Assembly (NCBI RefSeq): GCF_020179755.1
Contig: NZ_JAIUCY010000015.1
Coordinates: forward strand, 1-64,000
Length of the DNA stretch: 64,000 nucleotides
Direction of reading: 5' to 3'
Source: Herbaspirillum sp. alder98
GTDB taxonomy: Bacteria; Pseudomonadota; Gammaproteobacteria; Burkholderiales; Burkholderiaceae_D
The position numbers were made by a program, and so were the translations under genes. The notes under the pieces are model-generated. The model worked only from the letters and a program-made list of their open reading frames with translations. It made no database searches and was not told where the DNA came from. This document shows, one piece after another, positions 15,709 to 24,860 of this stretch. The first letter of the stretch is position 1. Every line of letters starts with the position of its first letter.

Positions 15709-16680
15709 ATGCTGAACCATAAAAAACCGCTGAAGATAGCGGCCGCCGTCGCGGCCCTTTTCCTTTCGCACAACGCCCTGGCACTGACCGTCTACAGCGC
15801 CGGTCCCGGCAAGCTGATCGATACGCTCGCAGCGGACTTCAAGAAGGCCACCGGCATCCAGGTCGATGTGTTCCAGGCCGATACCGGCAAGGTCATGGCG
15901 CGCCTGCAGGCCGAAGCCAGCAACCCGCGCGCCGATGTCGTCATCTCGGCCTCGTGGGACAGCGCCCAGGATCTCGACCGCCGTGGCTGGCTGCTGCCGT
16001 TCCAGAGCGCCAACGCGGCCCAGGTGCCCGCCCAGTACAAGCAACCGGCCTATGTCGCACAAGCCTTGTCGGCGCTGTCGATCGTCTGGAACAGCAAGAG
16101 CGGCACGCCGCGTCCGGCCGACTGGAGCGACCTGACCCTGCCGGCCTTCAAGGACAAGGTCACCATGCCGGACCCGGCCCAGTCGGGCGCTTCGCTGGAT
16201 CTGCTGTCCGGCCTGCAAAGCCGCCAGAACGAGCGCGCCTGGCAATTGTTCAAGGCCTTGAAGGAGAACGGCATGATCATCGCCGGCCCCAATGCGCAAG
16301 CCATGAACCCGGTGCTGCAGGGTTCGCGCGCGGCGGTCTTCGGGGCGGTCGATTATGTGGCGCTGGGCAATGTGGCCAAGGGTGAAAGCGTCGAGGTGAT
16401 CTTCCCCCGGAGCGGCACCGTGATCGCGCCGCGCCCGATGATGATCCTCAAGTCGAGCAAGACCCCCGACGACGCCCGCAAGTTCATCGACTATGTGCTG
16501 TCGCCACAGGGCCAGGCGCGGGTGGCCGAGGCTTACCTGATTCCGGCACGGGCCGACATTGCCATCCAGCGCCCGGCGCTGAAAGACATCAAGCTCCTGC
16601 CGGAGTCGCCGGACGCGGCCAATGTTGCCTCGCGCGCGGCGCTGCTGCATCGCTTCTCGTCGCTGTTCGGGCGCAAGTAA
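15709..16680 (+). CDS. ABC transporter periplasmic binding protein (FbpA/ThiB/PhnS-like)
   Basis: 323 residues with a Sec signal (IAAAVAALFLSHNALA) cleaved near residue 25. The mature start LTVYSAGPGKLIDTLAADF and the middle segment IVWNSKSGTPRPADWSDL mark the type 2 family that includes iron, thiamine and aminoethylphosphonate receptors. Only one Tyr (GAVDYVAL) is present where FbpA has a paired-tyrosine iron site, which weakens an iron role. The ATG at 15709 is preceded by a weak purine-poor site, but the signal peptide fixes it. The gene lies between the ATPase and permease genes. Confidence 0.87.
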   Translation: MLNHKKPLKIAAAVAALFLSHNALALTVYSAGPGKLIDTLAADFKKATGIQVDVFQADTGKVMARLQAEASNPRADVVISASWDSAQDLDRRGWLLPFQSANAAQVPAQYKQPAYVAQALSALSIVWNSKSGTPRPADWSDLTLPAFKDKVTMPDPAQSGASLDLLSGLQSRQNERAWQLFKALKENGMIIAGPNAQAMNPVLQGSRAAVFGAVDYVALGNVAKGESVEVIFPRSGTVIAPRPMMILKSSKTPDDARKFIDYVLSPQGQARVAEAYLIPARADIAIQRPALKDIKLLPESPDAANVASRAALLHRFSSLFGRK

Positions 16681-16683
16681 GCC

Positions 16684-18342
16684 GTGCAAGCCATTCGCAG
16701 CCAGGGCGCACTGGGCGCCGCAGTGGTCGCGGCATTGTTGATCGTGGTCGCGCTGCCGTTGGGCTTCGTACTGCTGCAGGCGATCTTCCCGCAGCTTTCG
16801 GAGGGCTCGCTGGCCGCGCCCTTGTCGCACCTGGGCGCCATCTTCAGCGATCCCGACATGCTGGGCCTGAGCCTCAATACGCTGCGCCTGGGGCTGTGCG
16901 TGGTGCTGGCCAGCGCCGCCATCGGTATTCCGCTGGGGGCATTGCGGGGGCTGTTCCTGCTGCCGCTGGGGCCGCTGTGGGATTTGCTGCTGCTGGTGCC
17001 GTTCATGATCCCGCCCTACATCGCCGCGCTCGGCTGGATCATGCTGCTGCAACCGCAGGGATATGTGCAGCAACTCAGCGGCGTGCAGGCGGCGGGGTTC
17101 CTGTTTTCCTTCCCCGGCGTGGTGTTCGTGATGACCATGAACGTCTTCCCGGTAGTCTATTTTGCGGTGTCACGCAGCGTGGCAGCGTCTGGCGCACGCC
17201 TGGCCGATGCCGCACGCGTGTGCGGCGCCACGCCCTGGCGCGCCTTTGTGCGGGTCACGCTGCCGCTGGCCACGCCCGGCATCGCCGCCAGCCTGCTGCT
17301 GGTCTTTGCGATGGCCATCGAAGAGTACGGCACGCCGGCGGCGCTGGCCTCCCACGCCGGCTTCTTTGTGCTGGTGACCGGGATTGAGCGGCGCTTCTCG
17401 GATTGGCCGATCGACCTGCCCGGCGCCTCCACGTTGTCGGTGGTGCTGGTGCTGATGGCGATGCTGGCCTACTGGCTGCAACACCGGATCCAGTCGCGCC
17501 ATACCTACGAAACGGTCAACGGCAAGCCGTCCGATGCCAGCCGCAGGTCATTGGGATACTGGCGCTGGCCGGCGGCAGCGCTGTTTGCCGTGGTGGCCAC
17601 TATCGCTACCGTCGCGCCGCTGTCTTCGATCACCGCGACGGCCTTCATGCGCACCCTGTCGGGCGGCATGCATGTGGACAATTTTTCGCTGGTCAATTTT
17701 GTCGCGATCTTCGGCGACCAAAGCGGCGCTCTCAATGCGCTCGGCACCAGCCTGGCGCTGGGCAGCGCCACCGCTCTCATCACCGGCGTGCTCGGCCTGC
17801 TCACCGCCTATTGCGTAGTCAAGACGCGCATGCGTGGCAGGCGCCTGCTGGACGCCCTGTCGGTGATGCCCAATACCTTGCCGGGCATCGTGGTCGGGGT
17901 CGGCCTGATCCTGGCGTGGAACCAGTCGTTCTGGCCCGCTTCTCCCTATAACACCTGGGCCATCCTGCTGCTGGCGTATTGCTGCCTGCTGCTACCCTAT
18001 CCGGTGCGCTATGCCAGCGCCGCCTTCGCCCAGATCGGCGACAACATGGAAGCTGCCGCGCGGGTGCACGGCGCCAGCCTGGCCGCCACGCTGTGGCGCA
18101 TCCTGCTGCCGCTGCTGTTGCCCAGCCTGGCGGCGTCGATGCTGCTGGTGTTTGCGGTGGCCTCGCGCGAACTGGTGGCGTCGCTGCTGCTGGCGCCGAC
18201 CGGCGTGCAGACTTCGTCGCTGTTCATCTGGCGCCAGTTCGAGCAGGGCTCGGTCGGCCAGGGCATGGCGATGAGCCTGGTCACCATCCTGTGCACCACC
18301 ACCGTGATGGTGGCGGTGACGGTCTGGCGCGAGCGCAAGTAA
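16684..18342 (+). CDS. ABC transporter permease with two fused transmembrane domains (FbpB-like)
   Basis: 552 residues, about 12 membrane helices. Two permease domains each carry the loop that docks with the ATPase: ADAARVCGATPWRAFVRV in the first half and EAAARVHGASLAATLWRI in the second. One chain therefore replaces the usual dimer. The start is GTG at 16684, three bases after the binding-protein stop, so translation is likely coupled. It closes the porin-ATPase-receptor-permease operon. The fused layout is known for iron(III) and some phosphonate transporters. No terminator is visible before the convergent glcF. Confidence 0.9.
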   Translation: MQAIRSQGALGAAVVAALLIVVALPLGFVLLQAIFPQLSEGSLAAPLSHLGAIFSDPDMLGLSLNTLRLGLCVVLASAAIGIPLGALRGLFLLPLGPLWDLLLLVPFMIPPYIAALGWIMLLQPQGYVQQLSGVQAAGFLFSFPGVVFVMTMNVFPVVYFAVSRSVAASGARLADAARVCGATPWRAFVRVTLPLATPGIAASLLLVFAMAIEEYGTPAALASHAGFFVLVTGIERRFSDWPIDLPGASTLSVVLVLMAMLAYWLQHRIQSRHTYETVNGKPSDASRRSLGYWRWPAAALFAVVATIATVAPLSSITATAFMRTLSGGMHVDNFSLVNFVAIFGDQSGALNALGTSLALGSATALITGVLGLLTAYCVVKTRMRGRRLLDALSVMPNTLPGIVVGVGLILAWNQSFWPASPYNTWAILLLAYCCLLLPYPVRYASAAFAQIGDNMEAAARVHGASLAATLWRILLPLLLPSLAASMLLVFAVASRELVASLLLAPTGVQTSSLFIWRQFEQGSVGQGMAMSLVTILCTTTVMVAVTVWRERK

Positions 18343-18355
18343 AAGTGGGTGGCGA

Positions 18356-19597
18356 TCAGTTGGGCGCCAGGGCGCTATCGATCAGTTCGATCCAGTGCTT
18401 CACCGGCGTGTCGGTGCCTGACTGCAGATGCGTCACGCAGCCGATGTTGCCGCTGACGATCACTTCCGGATTGATCGCGGCCAGATTCCTGAGCTTGTTG
18501 TCGCGTAGCTGATAGGACAGTTCAGGCTGCAGTATCGAGTAAGTACCGGCCGAACCGCAGCACAAATGGCTGTCGGCGCACAGTTGTACATCGACGCCGG
18601 CGGCCCGCAGGATGCCTTCGACCCGGCCCCGGATCTTCTGGCCGTGCTGCAGCGTGCACGGTGGGTGATAGGCCACGCGCGCGCCGGCCGGCGCCCGCAG
18701 CTTCTGCACCAGTTGCTGCTCGAACTCGGGCAGGATTTCGCTGATGTCGCGGGTCAGGTGCGAGATGCGGCGCGCTTTTTCGGCGTAGGCGTGATCGTGC
18801 TGCAACAGGTGCCCGTAATCCTTGACGGTAACCCCGCAACCGGAGGCGTTCATGACGATCGCTTCGGCCTTCACGCCGGCGCTGCCATCCACATAGGGCC
18901 ACCAGGCATCGATGTTGCGCCGCATGTCGTCGAGGCCGCCTTCCTGGTCATTCATGTGAAAACGAATCGCGCCGCAGCAACCGGCCTTGGGCGGCACGAT
19001 CAACTGCACACCCAGCGCATCGAGCACGCGCGCGGTGGCACTGTTGATGTTGGGCGACATCGATGGCTGCACGCAACCTTCCAGCAACAGCATGTGACGC
19101 GCGTGGGATGCGCTCGGCCAGCGACCGGCCGGCTGCGGCTGCGGCACCTTGTTGCGCAACACCGGCGGCAGCCACGCACGCATGGCTTGTCCGACCTTCA
19201 TGGCGGGACGGAAGATCCACTTGCGCGGCAGCGCTTCCTTGAGTGCGGCACGCACCAGCCGTTGCGACAACGGGCGCGGCACCTGCTGCTCGACCACCTT
19301 GCGGCCGATATCGATCAGTCGACCGTATTGCACCCCCGAGGGGCAGGTCGATTCGCAGTTGCGGCAGGTCAGGCAACGGTCGAGATGGGTCTGGGTCGAG
19401 ACCGTGGCGGGCTTGCCTTCGAGCACCTGCTTGATCAGGTAGATGCGTCCGCGCGGGCCATCGAGTTCGTCGCCCAGCAATTGATAGGTGGGACACGTGG
19501 CGGTGCAGAAACCGCAATGCACGCAACTGCGCAGGATGGCGTCGGCCTCTTGCCCCTCGGCGGTGTCGCGAATGAAATCGGCTAGGTTGGTTTGCAT
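18356..19597 (-). CDS. glcF: Glycolate oxidase iron-sulfur subunit
   Basis: 413 residues. Two 4Fe-4S clusters are bound by CVHCGFCTATCP (about residues 25-36) and CLTCRNCESTCP (about 75-86). The C-terminal half has two cysteine-rich CCG-type domains (PPKAGCCGAIRFH and ADSHLCCGSAGTY). With GlcD and GlcE it oxidises glycolate to glyoxylate at the inner membrane and passes electrons to the respiratory chain. It is the last gene of glcDEF, 32 bp after glcE. No glcG, glcB or GntR-type glcC is visible nearby. Confidence 0.95.
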   Translation of the reverse strand: MQTNLADFIRDTAEGQEADAILRSCVHCGFCTATCPTYQLLGDELDGPRGRIYLIKQVLEGKPATVSTQTHLDRCLTCRNCESTCPSGVQYGRLIDIGRKVVEQQVPRPLSQRLVRAALKEALPRKWIFRPAMKVGQAMRAWLPPVLRNKVPQPQPAGRWPSASHARHMLLLEGCVQPSMSPNINSATARVLDALGVQLIVPPKAGCCGAIRFHMNDQEGGLDDMRRNIDAWWPYVDGSAGVKAEAIVMNASGCGVTVKDYGHLLQHDHAYAEKARRISHLTRDISEILPEFEQQLVQKLRAPAGARVAYHPPCTLQHGQKIRGRVEGILRAAGVDVQLCADSHLCCGSAGTYSILQPELSYQLRDNKLRNLAAINPEVIVSGNIGCVTHLQSGTDTPVKHWIELIDSALAPN

Positions 19598-19629
19598 GTT
19601 CTGTTCTGTTGGCTGGTGACGATGCCTGG

Positions 19630-20688
19630 CTACAGGTCGGGGAACATCCGCCCAGGATTGAAAATCCCCTGCGGATCGAACTGGGTCTTGAGCCGGCGAT
19701 GGATACCCAGCACCGCCGGCGACAACGGATGAAATACGCCCACCTGCTTGTCACCGCCACGATGCAGGCTGGCGTGACCACCGGCGGCCACGGCGGCGGC
19801 GCGAATGGCGGCCGTCTCCAGTCCCGGCTCCGGGCGCAACCAGCGTTGCGCGCCGCCCCACTCGATCAGTTGCGCGCCCGGCAACGCGAGCGGCGGCGCC
19901 ACCGACGGCAACGACAAGCGCCACAGGGCCTGTTCGGGCTGCGCAAAAAAGGCGTGTTGCTGCTCGCGCAGGTCGCGCCAGAAATCGTCGCCATTGGCCA
20001 GCTCGCTGCCGCCGAGCCGCGTCACGGCAGCGTCGACCGCCGCCCGCGCGCCCGCCAGGCGAATGGTCAGCACATTGTTGGTCCAGGCGCTGGCCACCAG
20101 CGGCAGCGGTTGCCCGCCCCACTGGTTGAGCAGGCGCAATGCACCGGCCTGGTCGATATCGAACACGCGGGTGCTGCTGGCCATGGGCTTGGGCAACACC
20201 TTCAGCGACACCTGCAGGATCAGGCCCAGCGTGCCGAGCGACCCGGCCAGCAGGCGCGAGACGTCATAGCCGGCGACGTTCTTCATCACCTGGCCGCCAA
20301 AATGCAGTTGCTCGCCCTGGGCATCCATCAACACCGCGCCCAGCACGAAGTCGCGCACCGCCCCTGCAGCCGCCCGGCCCGGTCCCGACAGGCCGGCGGC
20401 GACCATCCCGCCAAGGGTGGCCGCGCCACCGAAACGCGGCGGCTCGAAGGCCAGCATCTGGTCATTGGCGTCGAGCGCGGCATCGATCTCGGCCAGGGTG
20501 GTGCCGCTGCGCGCGGTGATCACCAGCTCGGTCGGCTCGTAATCGATGATGCCGCTGTGGGCGCGGGTGTCGAGCAGTTCTCCGCGCGGCGCCTGGCCAT
20601 ACCAGTCCTTGGTGCCGCCGCCACGAATCTGCAGCGGGCGACCTTGCGCGATGCGCGCGCGGAAGCTGTCAATCAATTGGGCATCCAT
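19630..20688 (-). CDS. glcE: Glycolate oxidase FAD-binding subunit
   Basis: 352 residues. The FAD-binding segment has RGGGTKDWYG near the N-terminus, ATLGGMVAAGLSGPGRAAAG and the GQVMKNVAGYDVSRL motif typical of GlcE; it is shorter than GlcD and lacks part of the catalytic C-terminal domain. The ATG at 20688 lies only two bases beyond the glcD stop (20691), so translation is coupled. A longer frame extends upstream inside glcD but has no support. It works with GlcD and GlcF in glycolate oxidation. Confidence 0.94.
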   Translation of the reverse strand: MDAQLIDSFRARIAQGRPLQIRGGGTKDWYGQAPRGELLDTRAHSGIIDYEPTELVITARSGTTLAEIDAALDANDQMLAFEPPRFGGAATLGGMVAAGLSGPGRAAAGAVRDFVLGAVLMDAQGEQLHFGGQVMKNVAGYDVSRLLAGSLGTLGLILQVSLKVLPKPMASSTRVFDIDQAGALRLLNQWGGQPLPLVASAWTNNVLTIRLAGARAAVDAAVTRLGGSELANGDDFWRDLREQQHAFFAQPEQALWRLSLPSVAPPLALPGAQLIEWGGAQRWLRPEPGLETAAIRAAAVAAGGHASLHRGGDKQVGVFHPLSPAVLGIHRRLKTQFDPQGIFNPGRMFPDL

Positions 20689-20690
20689 CG

Positions 20691-22178
20691 TCAGAATCTC
20701 GGCAAATCGGGGTGACGCAACTGGCCGCGCTGGACATGCATCTTGCCGTACTCGGCGCAGCGGTGCAGGGTTGGAATGGCCTTGTCGGGGTTGAGCAGGA
20801 AAGCCGGATCGAAGGCCCGCTTGAGCTTGAAGAAGGCTTCGCGCTCGGCCGGTGAAAACTGCACGCACATCGAATTGATCTTCTCGATGCCCACGCCATG
20901 TTCGCCGGTGATGGTGCCGCCGACCTCGACGCACAGTTCCAGGATCTCGGCGCCGAACAATTCGGCACGATGAAATTCGTCGGCCAGGTTGGCATCGAAC
21001 AGGATCAGCGGATGCAGGTTGCCGTCACCGGCATGGAACACGTTGGCGCAGCGCAGGTGGTACTTCTTTTCCATGGCGGCAATGCCGAGCAGCACTTCGG
21101 CCAGGCGCTTGCGCGGGATGGTGCCGTCCATGCAGTAATAGTCGGGCGAGATGCGGCCCGCCGCCGGAAAGGCATTCTTGCGACCGGACCAGAAGCGCAG
21201 GCGCTCGGCTTCGGTCTGCGAGCAGGCGATGGCGATGGCGCCGCTGGCGTTGAGCACTTCGGTCATGCGGCCGATTTCTTCCTCGACCTCTTCGGCGGTG
21301 CCGTCGGACTCGCACAGCAGGATGGCTTCGGCGTCGACGTCGTAGCCGGCCTTGACGAACGGCTCGACCATGCGTGAACTGGTCTTGTCCATCATCTCCA
21401 GTCCGGCCGGGATGATGCCGGCGGCAATCACGTTGGCCACGGCATTACCGCCCTTCACCACGTCATCGAAGGAAGCCATGATCACGCGCGCCTGCTGCGG
21501 CTTGGGCACCAGCTTGACGGTGACTTCGGTGACCACCCCCAGCATGCCTTCGGAGCCGATGAAGACGGCCAGCAGATCCAGGCCCGGCGCATCCAGCGCG
21601 CCACTGCCCAGCTCGACCACTTCGCCCTCGATGGTGACCATGCGCACGCGCAGCACGTTGTGCACCGTCAGGCCGTACTTGAGGCAATGCACGCCGCCCG
21701 AGTTCTCGGCCACGTTGCCGCCGATGGTGCAGGCGATCTGCGATGACGGATCGGGCGCGTAATACAGGCCATGGGGCGCGGCGGCATCGGAGATGGCGAG
21801 GTTGCGCACGCCCGGCTGCACCACCGCGGTACGCGAATACTTGTCCATGCTGATGATGCGATTGAACTTGGCGGTGGACAACACCACGCCATCGGCAATC
21901 GGCATGGCGCCGCCGGACAGGCCGGTGCCGGCGCCGCGCGGGACGATCTGCACCTTCAGCGCCAGGCAGGCGCGCATGATCGCCACCACCTGCGCCTCGT
22001 TCTCGGGCAACACCACGGCCATGGGCAACTGGCGGTAGGCCGCCAGGCCGTCGCATTCATAGGGGCGGGTATCTTCTTCGTCGAACAGTACGCATTGCGC
22101 GGGGACAACCCGGCGCAGGGCGTCGACGACCTCGCGCTGGCGGGCCGGCGCGAAGGAGGGAGTGACGGGAGCGTTCAT
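20691..22178 (-). CDS. glcD: Glycolate oxidase catalytic flavoprotein subunit
   Basis: 495 residues of the FAD-linked oxidase family. PRGAGTGLSGGAMP binds FAD pyrophosphate, IGGNVAENSGG and GSEGMLGVVTEVTV follow, and the C-terminal domain has HAGDGNLHPL and GTITGEHGVGIEK with conserved catalytic residues. It oxidises glycolate, and often D-lactate, to the 2-oxo acid. First gene of glcDEF; a LysR gene 140 bp upstream on the same strand is a candidate regulator. The 140-bp gap is AT-rich at its distal end and likely contains the promoter. Confidence 0.95.
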   Translation of the reverse strand: MNAPVTPSFAPARQREVVDALRRVVPAQCVLFDEEDTRPYECDGLAAYRQLPMAVVLPENEAQVVAIMRACLALKVQIVPRGAGTGLSGGAMPIADGVVLSTAKFNRIISMDKYSRTAVVQPGVRNLAISDAAAPHGLYYAPDPSSQIACTIGGNVAENSGGVHCLKYGLTVHNVLRVRMVTIEGEVVELGSGALDAPGLDLLAVFIGSEGMLGVVTEVTVKLVPKPQQARVIMASFDDVVKGGNAVANVIAAGIIPAGLEMMDKTSSRMVEPFVKAGYDVDAEAILLCESDGTAEEVEEEIGRMTEVLNASGAIAIACSQTEAERLRFWSGRKNAFPAAGRISPDYYCMDGTIPRKRLAEVLLGIAAMEKKYHLRCANVFHAGDGNLHPLILFDANLADEFHRAELFGAEILELCVEVGGTITGEHGVGIEKINSMCVQFSPAEREAFFKLKRAFDPAFLLNPDKAIPTLHRCAEYGKMHVQRGQLRHPDLPRF

Positions 22179-22318
22179 GCCGGCGGTCTCTGAAGGTTAT
22201 AGTTTGCCGTCAGTGTAACCAGATTTGCCGCCGACACGCCCAAAACCCGCAACAGCGGCGCACTGAAAAGAATTATTTATCGCAATGAATTAATTTCAGC
22301 GGCAGCCGTGCCGGTGAC

Positions 22319-23212
22319 CTACTGGAGGTTCTTGAAGGCGTTCTGCATCCAGCTGATGAAGCTGTCGACCTCGGGTCGTTCGCGGGCCGAGCGCTCGTAG
22401 ACCACGTAATAGGCATGCGGCGGCGTGCGCAGGCGCACATCGAACAACTCGACGATCTCGCCACGCTCCAGCAGCTCTTCGGCGAAATGCTTGCGGGTCA
22501 GGCCGATGCCGTAGCCGTGGCGCACCGCTTCCAGCAGCAAACCCAGGTCATCGATGCGCAGCCCGGTCGAGGGTTCGGTCATGTCCTTGAGGCCGGCCGC
22601 GTCGAACCATGGCTGCCAGGGCTCGAGCGCCGAACGCAGCAGGTTGGCGTGCTGCAGGTCGGCCGGGGTGCGCATCGGCGGCAGGCTCTTGAGGTAGGCC
22701 GGGCTGGCTACCGCGAAGGCCGGTTCCTCGAACAGCTTTTCGGTGACGATGTTGGGATAGTTGCCGGCGCCAAAGCGAATCTCGACATCGCTCTCCGACA
22801 GGCTCAGGTCATACAGCGGCACCGACAGGTAGAGTTCGACCACGATCTCGGGATGACGCTGGGTGAAGTCGGCGATGCGCGGCATCAGCAGGTGACGCGC
22901 AAAGGTCGGCGGCAGCATCACCTTGATCTTGGGCTGCACCGTGGCGTTGCGATGCGGCATCGGGAAGTCGGTCAGGGTGCGCAGCGCGCTGCGCACGACA
23001 TCCAGATAACGCCGCCCGAATTCGGACAGGCCGATCGAACGGCCATCGCGATAGAACAGGCGCTCGCCGACGAATTCTTCAAGCAGGCGAATGCGATGCG
23101 ACAGTGCCGATGGCGTGATGCAGAGCTCCTCGGCGGCGATGGCAAAGGAGTTGTGACGCGCCGCCGCCTCGAAGGCGGACAGCGCGTGGACGGGAGGAAG
23201 CCTGGTTGCCAT
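22319..23212 (-). CDS. LysR-family regulator, GcvA-like
   Basis: 297 residues. The N-terminal helix-turn-helix (FEAAARHNSFAIAAEELCITPSALSHRI, residues about 13-40) has the LHALxAFEAAARH style of the GcvA/AmpR branch. The effector domain runs from about residue 90. The gene starts nine bases after the stop of the D-lactate dehydrogenase-like gene and lies upstream of glcDEF, so it may tie the two oxidases together. The stop is followed by 140 bp before glcD. Its effector is unknown; glycolate or lactate is a reasonable guess from position only. Confidence 0.88.
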   Translation of the reverse strand: MATRLPPVHALSAFEAAARHNSFAIAAEELCITPSALSHRIRLLEEFVGERLFYRDGRSIGLSEFGRRYLDVVRSALRTLTDFPMPHRNATVQPKIKVMLPPTFARHLLMPRIADFTQRHPEIVVELYLSVPLYDLSLSESDVEIRFGAGNYPNIVTEKLFEEPAFAVASPAYLKSLPPMRTPADLQHANLLRSALEPWQPWFDAAGLKDMTEPSTGLRIDDLGLLLEAVRHGYGIGLTRKHFAEELLERGEIVELFDVRLRTPPHAYYVVYERSARERPEVDSFISWMQNAFKNLQ

Positions 23213-23221
23213 GGATTGTCT

Positions 23222-24637
23222 TCACGCCTCCCAGCGCAGGATCTTGCCGGGATTGAGGATGTTCTGCGGATCCAGTGCGTGCTTGATGGCGCGCATGACG
23301 GCGATCGCGCCGGCGCCATGTTCGTCGATCAGGAAGTCCATCTTGTGCAGGCCCACGCCGTGTTCTCCGGTGCAGGTGCCGTCCATGGCGATGGCGCGCG
23401 CCACCATGCGCTGGTTGACGCCCTCGGCGCGCGCCACGTCAGCGGCGTCGTTGGGATCGACCATCATCTGGACGTGGAAGTTACCATCGCCGACGTGGCC
23501 GATGATGGCGTGGATCAAGCCCTGCGCTTCGCAATCGGCCTTGGTCTCCAGCACACATTCGGCCAGGCGCGAAATCGGCACGCAGCAGTCGGTGGAAATG
23601 GCACGGGCGCCGGGGCGCAGCTGGAGGATTGCAAAATAGGCGTTATGACGCGCGGTCCACAGGCGACTGCGGTCTTCCGGACGGGTGGCCCATTCGAAAC
23701 CGGTGGCGTGGTTTTCGTTAGCCAGCTCCTGCACCAGCTCGGCCTGTTCCTTGACACCGTTTTCGCTGCCATGGAATTCGAACAGCAACAGCGGATTGAC
23801 CGGCAGCGTCAGCTTGTCGTGGGCATTGAGGGCGCGCACGCCGTTCTCGTCGAGTAATTCGACACGCGCCAGCGGCACTCCCATCTGGATGGTCTGGATC
23901 ACCGTATTGACCGCATCGGCCACGCTGGGGAACGAGCAGATGGCCGCCGAAATCGCTTCCGGCTGCGGGTACAGGCGCACCGTCACTTCGGTGATCACGC
24001 CCAGCGTGCCTTCGCTGCCGACATAGACGCGGGTCAGGTCGTAACCGGCCGACGACTTCTTGGCGCGGGTGCCGGTCTTGATGATCTCGCCGCTGGCCGT
24101 CACCACCGTCAGGGTCAGCGTGTTTTCCTTCATGGTGCCGTAGCGCACGGCATTGGTGCCCGAGGCCCGGGTCGAGGCCATGCCGCCCAGCGAAGCGTCT
24201 GCGCCCGGATCGATGGGAAAGAACAGGCCGGTGTCCTTGATTTCCTGGTTCAGCTGCTTGCGGGTGACGCCCGCCTGGACGGTGGCGGTCAGGTCTTCGG
24301 CATTGATGACCAGCACCCGGTTCATCTGCGACAGGTCGAGCGAAATGCCGCCCTGCAGTGCCAGGATATGGCCTTCCAGCGAGGTACCGGCGCCGTAGGG
24401 AATGATCGGTGTCTGGTACTGGCTGCACAGCCGCACGAAGGCGGCGACTTCTTCGGTTGTGTGCGCGAACACCACCGCATCGGGCAACATCGGGTCATAC
24501 GACGATTCGTCGCGTCCGTGGTGCTCGCGCATGGCGGCGGCGGTCGACAGGCGGCTGCCGAAGAGCGCCTGGAGTTGGTCCAGCAGTGCCTGCGGCACCG
24601 GCTTTCTGAGTTTCTGTGCGTCAACGATATGGTTCAT
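23222..24637 (-). CDS. FAD-linked D-2-hydroxyacid dehydrogenase (D-lactate dehydrogenase, cytochrome type)
   Basis: 471 residues. The FAD domain has PYGAGTSLEGHILAL, GADASLGGMASTRASGTNAV and VGSEGTLGVITEVTVRLYP. The C-terminal oxidase domain has IIGHVGDGNFHVQM and GTCTGEHGVGLHKMDFL. This combination is that of the Dld/LDHD group that oxidises D-lactate or related acids and reduces cytochrome c or quinone. It is transcribed with the following LysR gene (nine-base gap) toward glcDEF. Closely related to GlcD in fold but lacking GlcE/GlcF partners of its own. Exact substrate unproven. Confidence 0.88.
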   Translation of the reverse strand: MNHIVDAQKLRKPVPQALLDQLQALFGSRLSTAAAMREHHGRDESSYDPMLPDAVVFAHTTEEVAAFVRLCSQYQTPIIPYGAGTSLEGHILALQGGISLDLSQMNRVLVINAEDLTATVQAGVTRKQLNQEIKDTGLFFPIDPGADASLGGMASTRASGTNAVRYGTMKENTLTLTVVTASGEIIKTGTRAKKSSAGYDLTRVYVGSEGTLGVITEVTVRLYPQPEAISAAICSFPSVADAVNTVIQTIQMGVPLARVELLDENGVRALNAHDKLTLPVNPLLLFEFHGSENGVKEQAELVQELANENHATGFEWATRPEDRSRLWTARHNAYFAILQLRPGARAISTDCCVPISRLAECVLETKADCEAQGLIHAIIGHVGDGNFHVQMMVDPNDAADVARAEGVNQRMVARAIAMDGTCTGEHGVGLHKMDFLIDEHGAGAIAVMRAIKHALDPQNILNPGKILRWEA

Positions 24638-24860
24638 AGTGCGTTCTTCCGTGTCTCCGTTATTGGTTTTTTTTTGGTCTGATGGGTGCGTGCAGTGGCC
24701 TTACCAATGCATCGACTGATGAATTTTACTCTCTTGCCGCCATCTGATCTCGGCGATATCCAATGCCGTTTCGGCCTGGCCATCGTTTCAAGTGAATTTT
24801 TTAGTGGTTTATTGAACGCGAGGCGACTAAGCTCGCCCTTCTTCAACAAGGGAGTCAGCC

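Noticed and set aside
24687-24702. Sigma-54-like site (TGGTAA-N5-CTGCA) near the D-lactate dehydrogenase start
   Set aside because: Only the GG and GC positions match; several other consensus bases fail and there is no enhancer-like repeat nearby.
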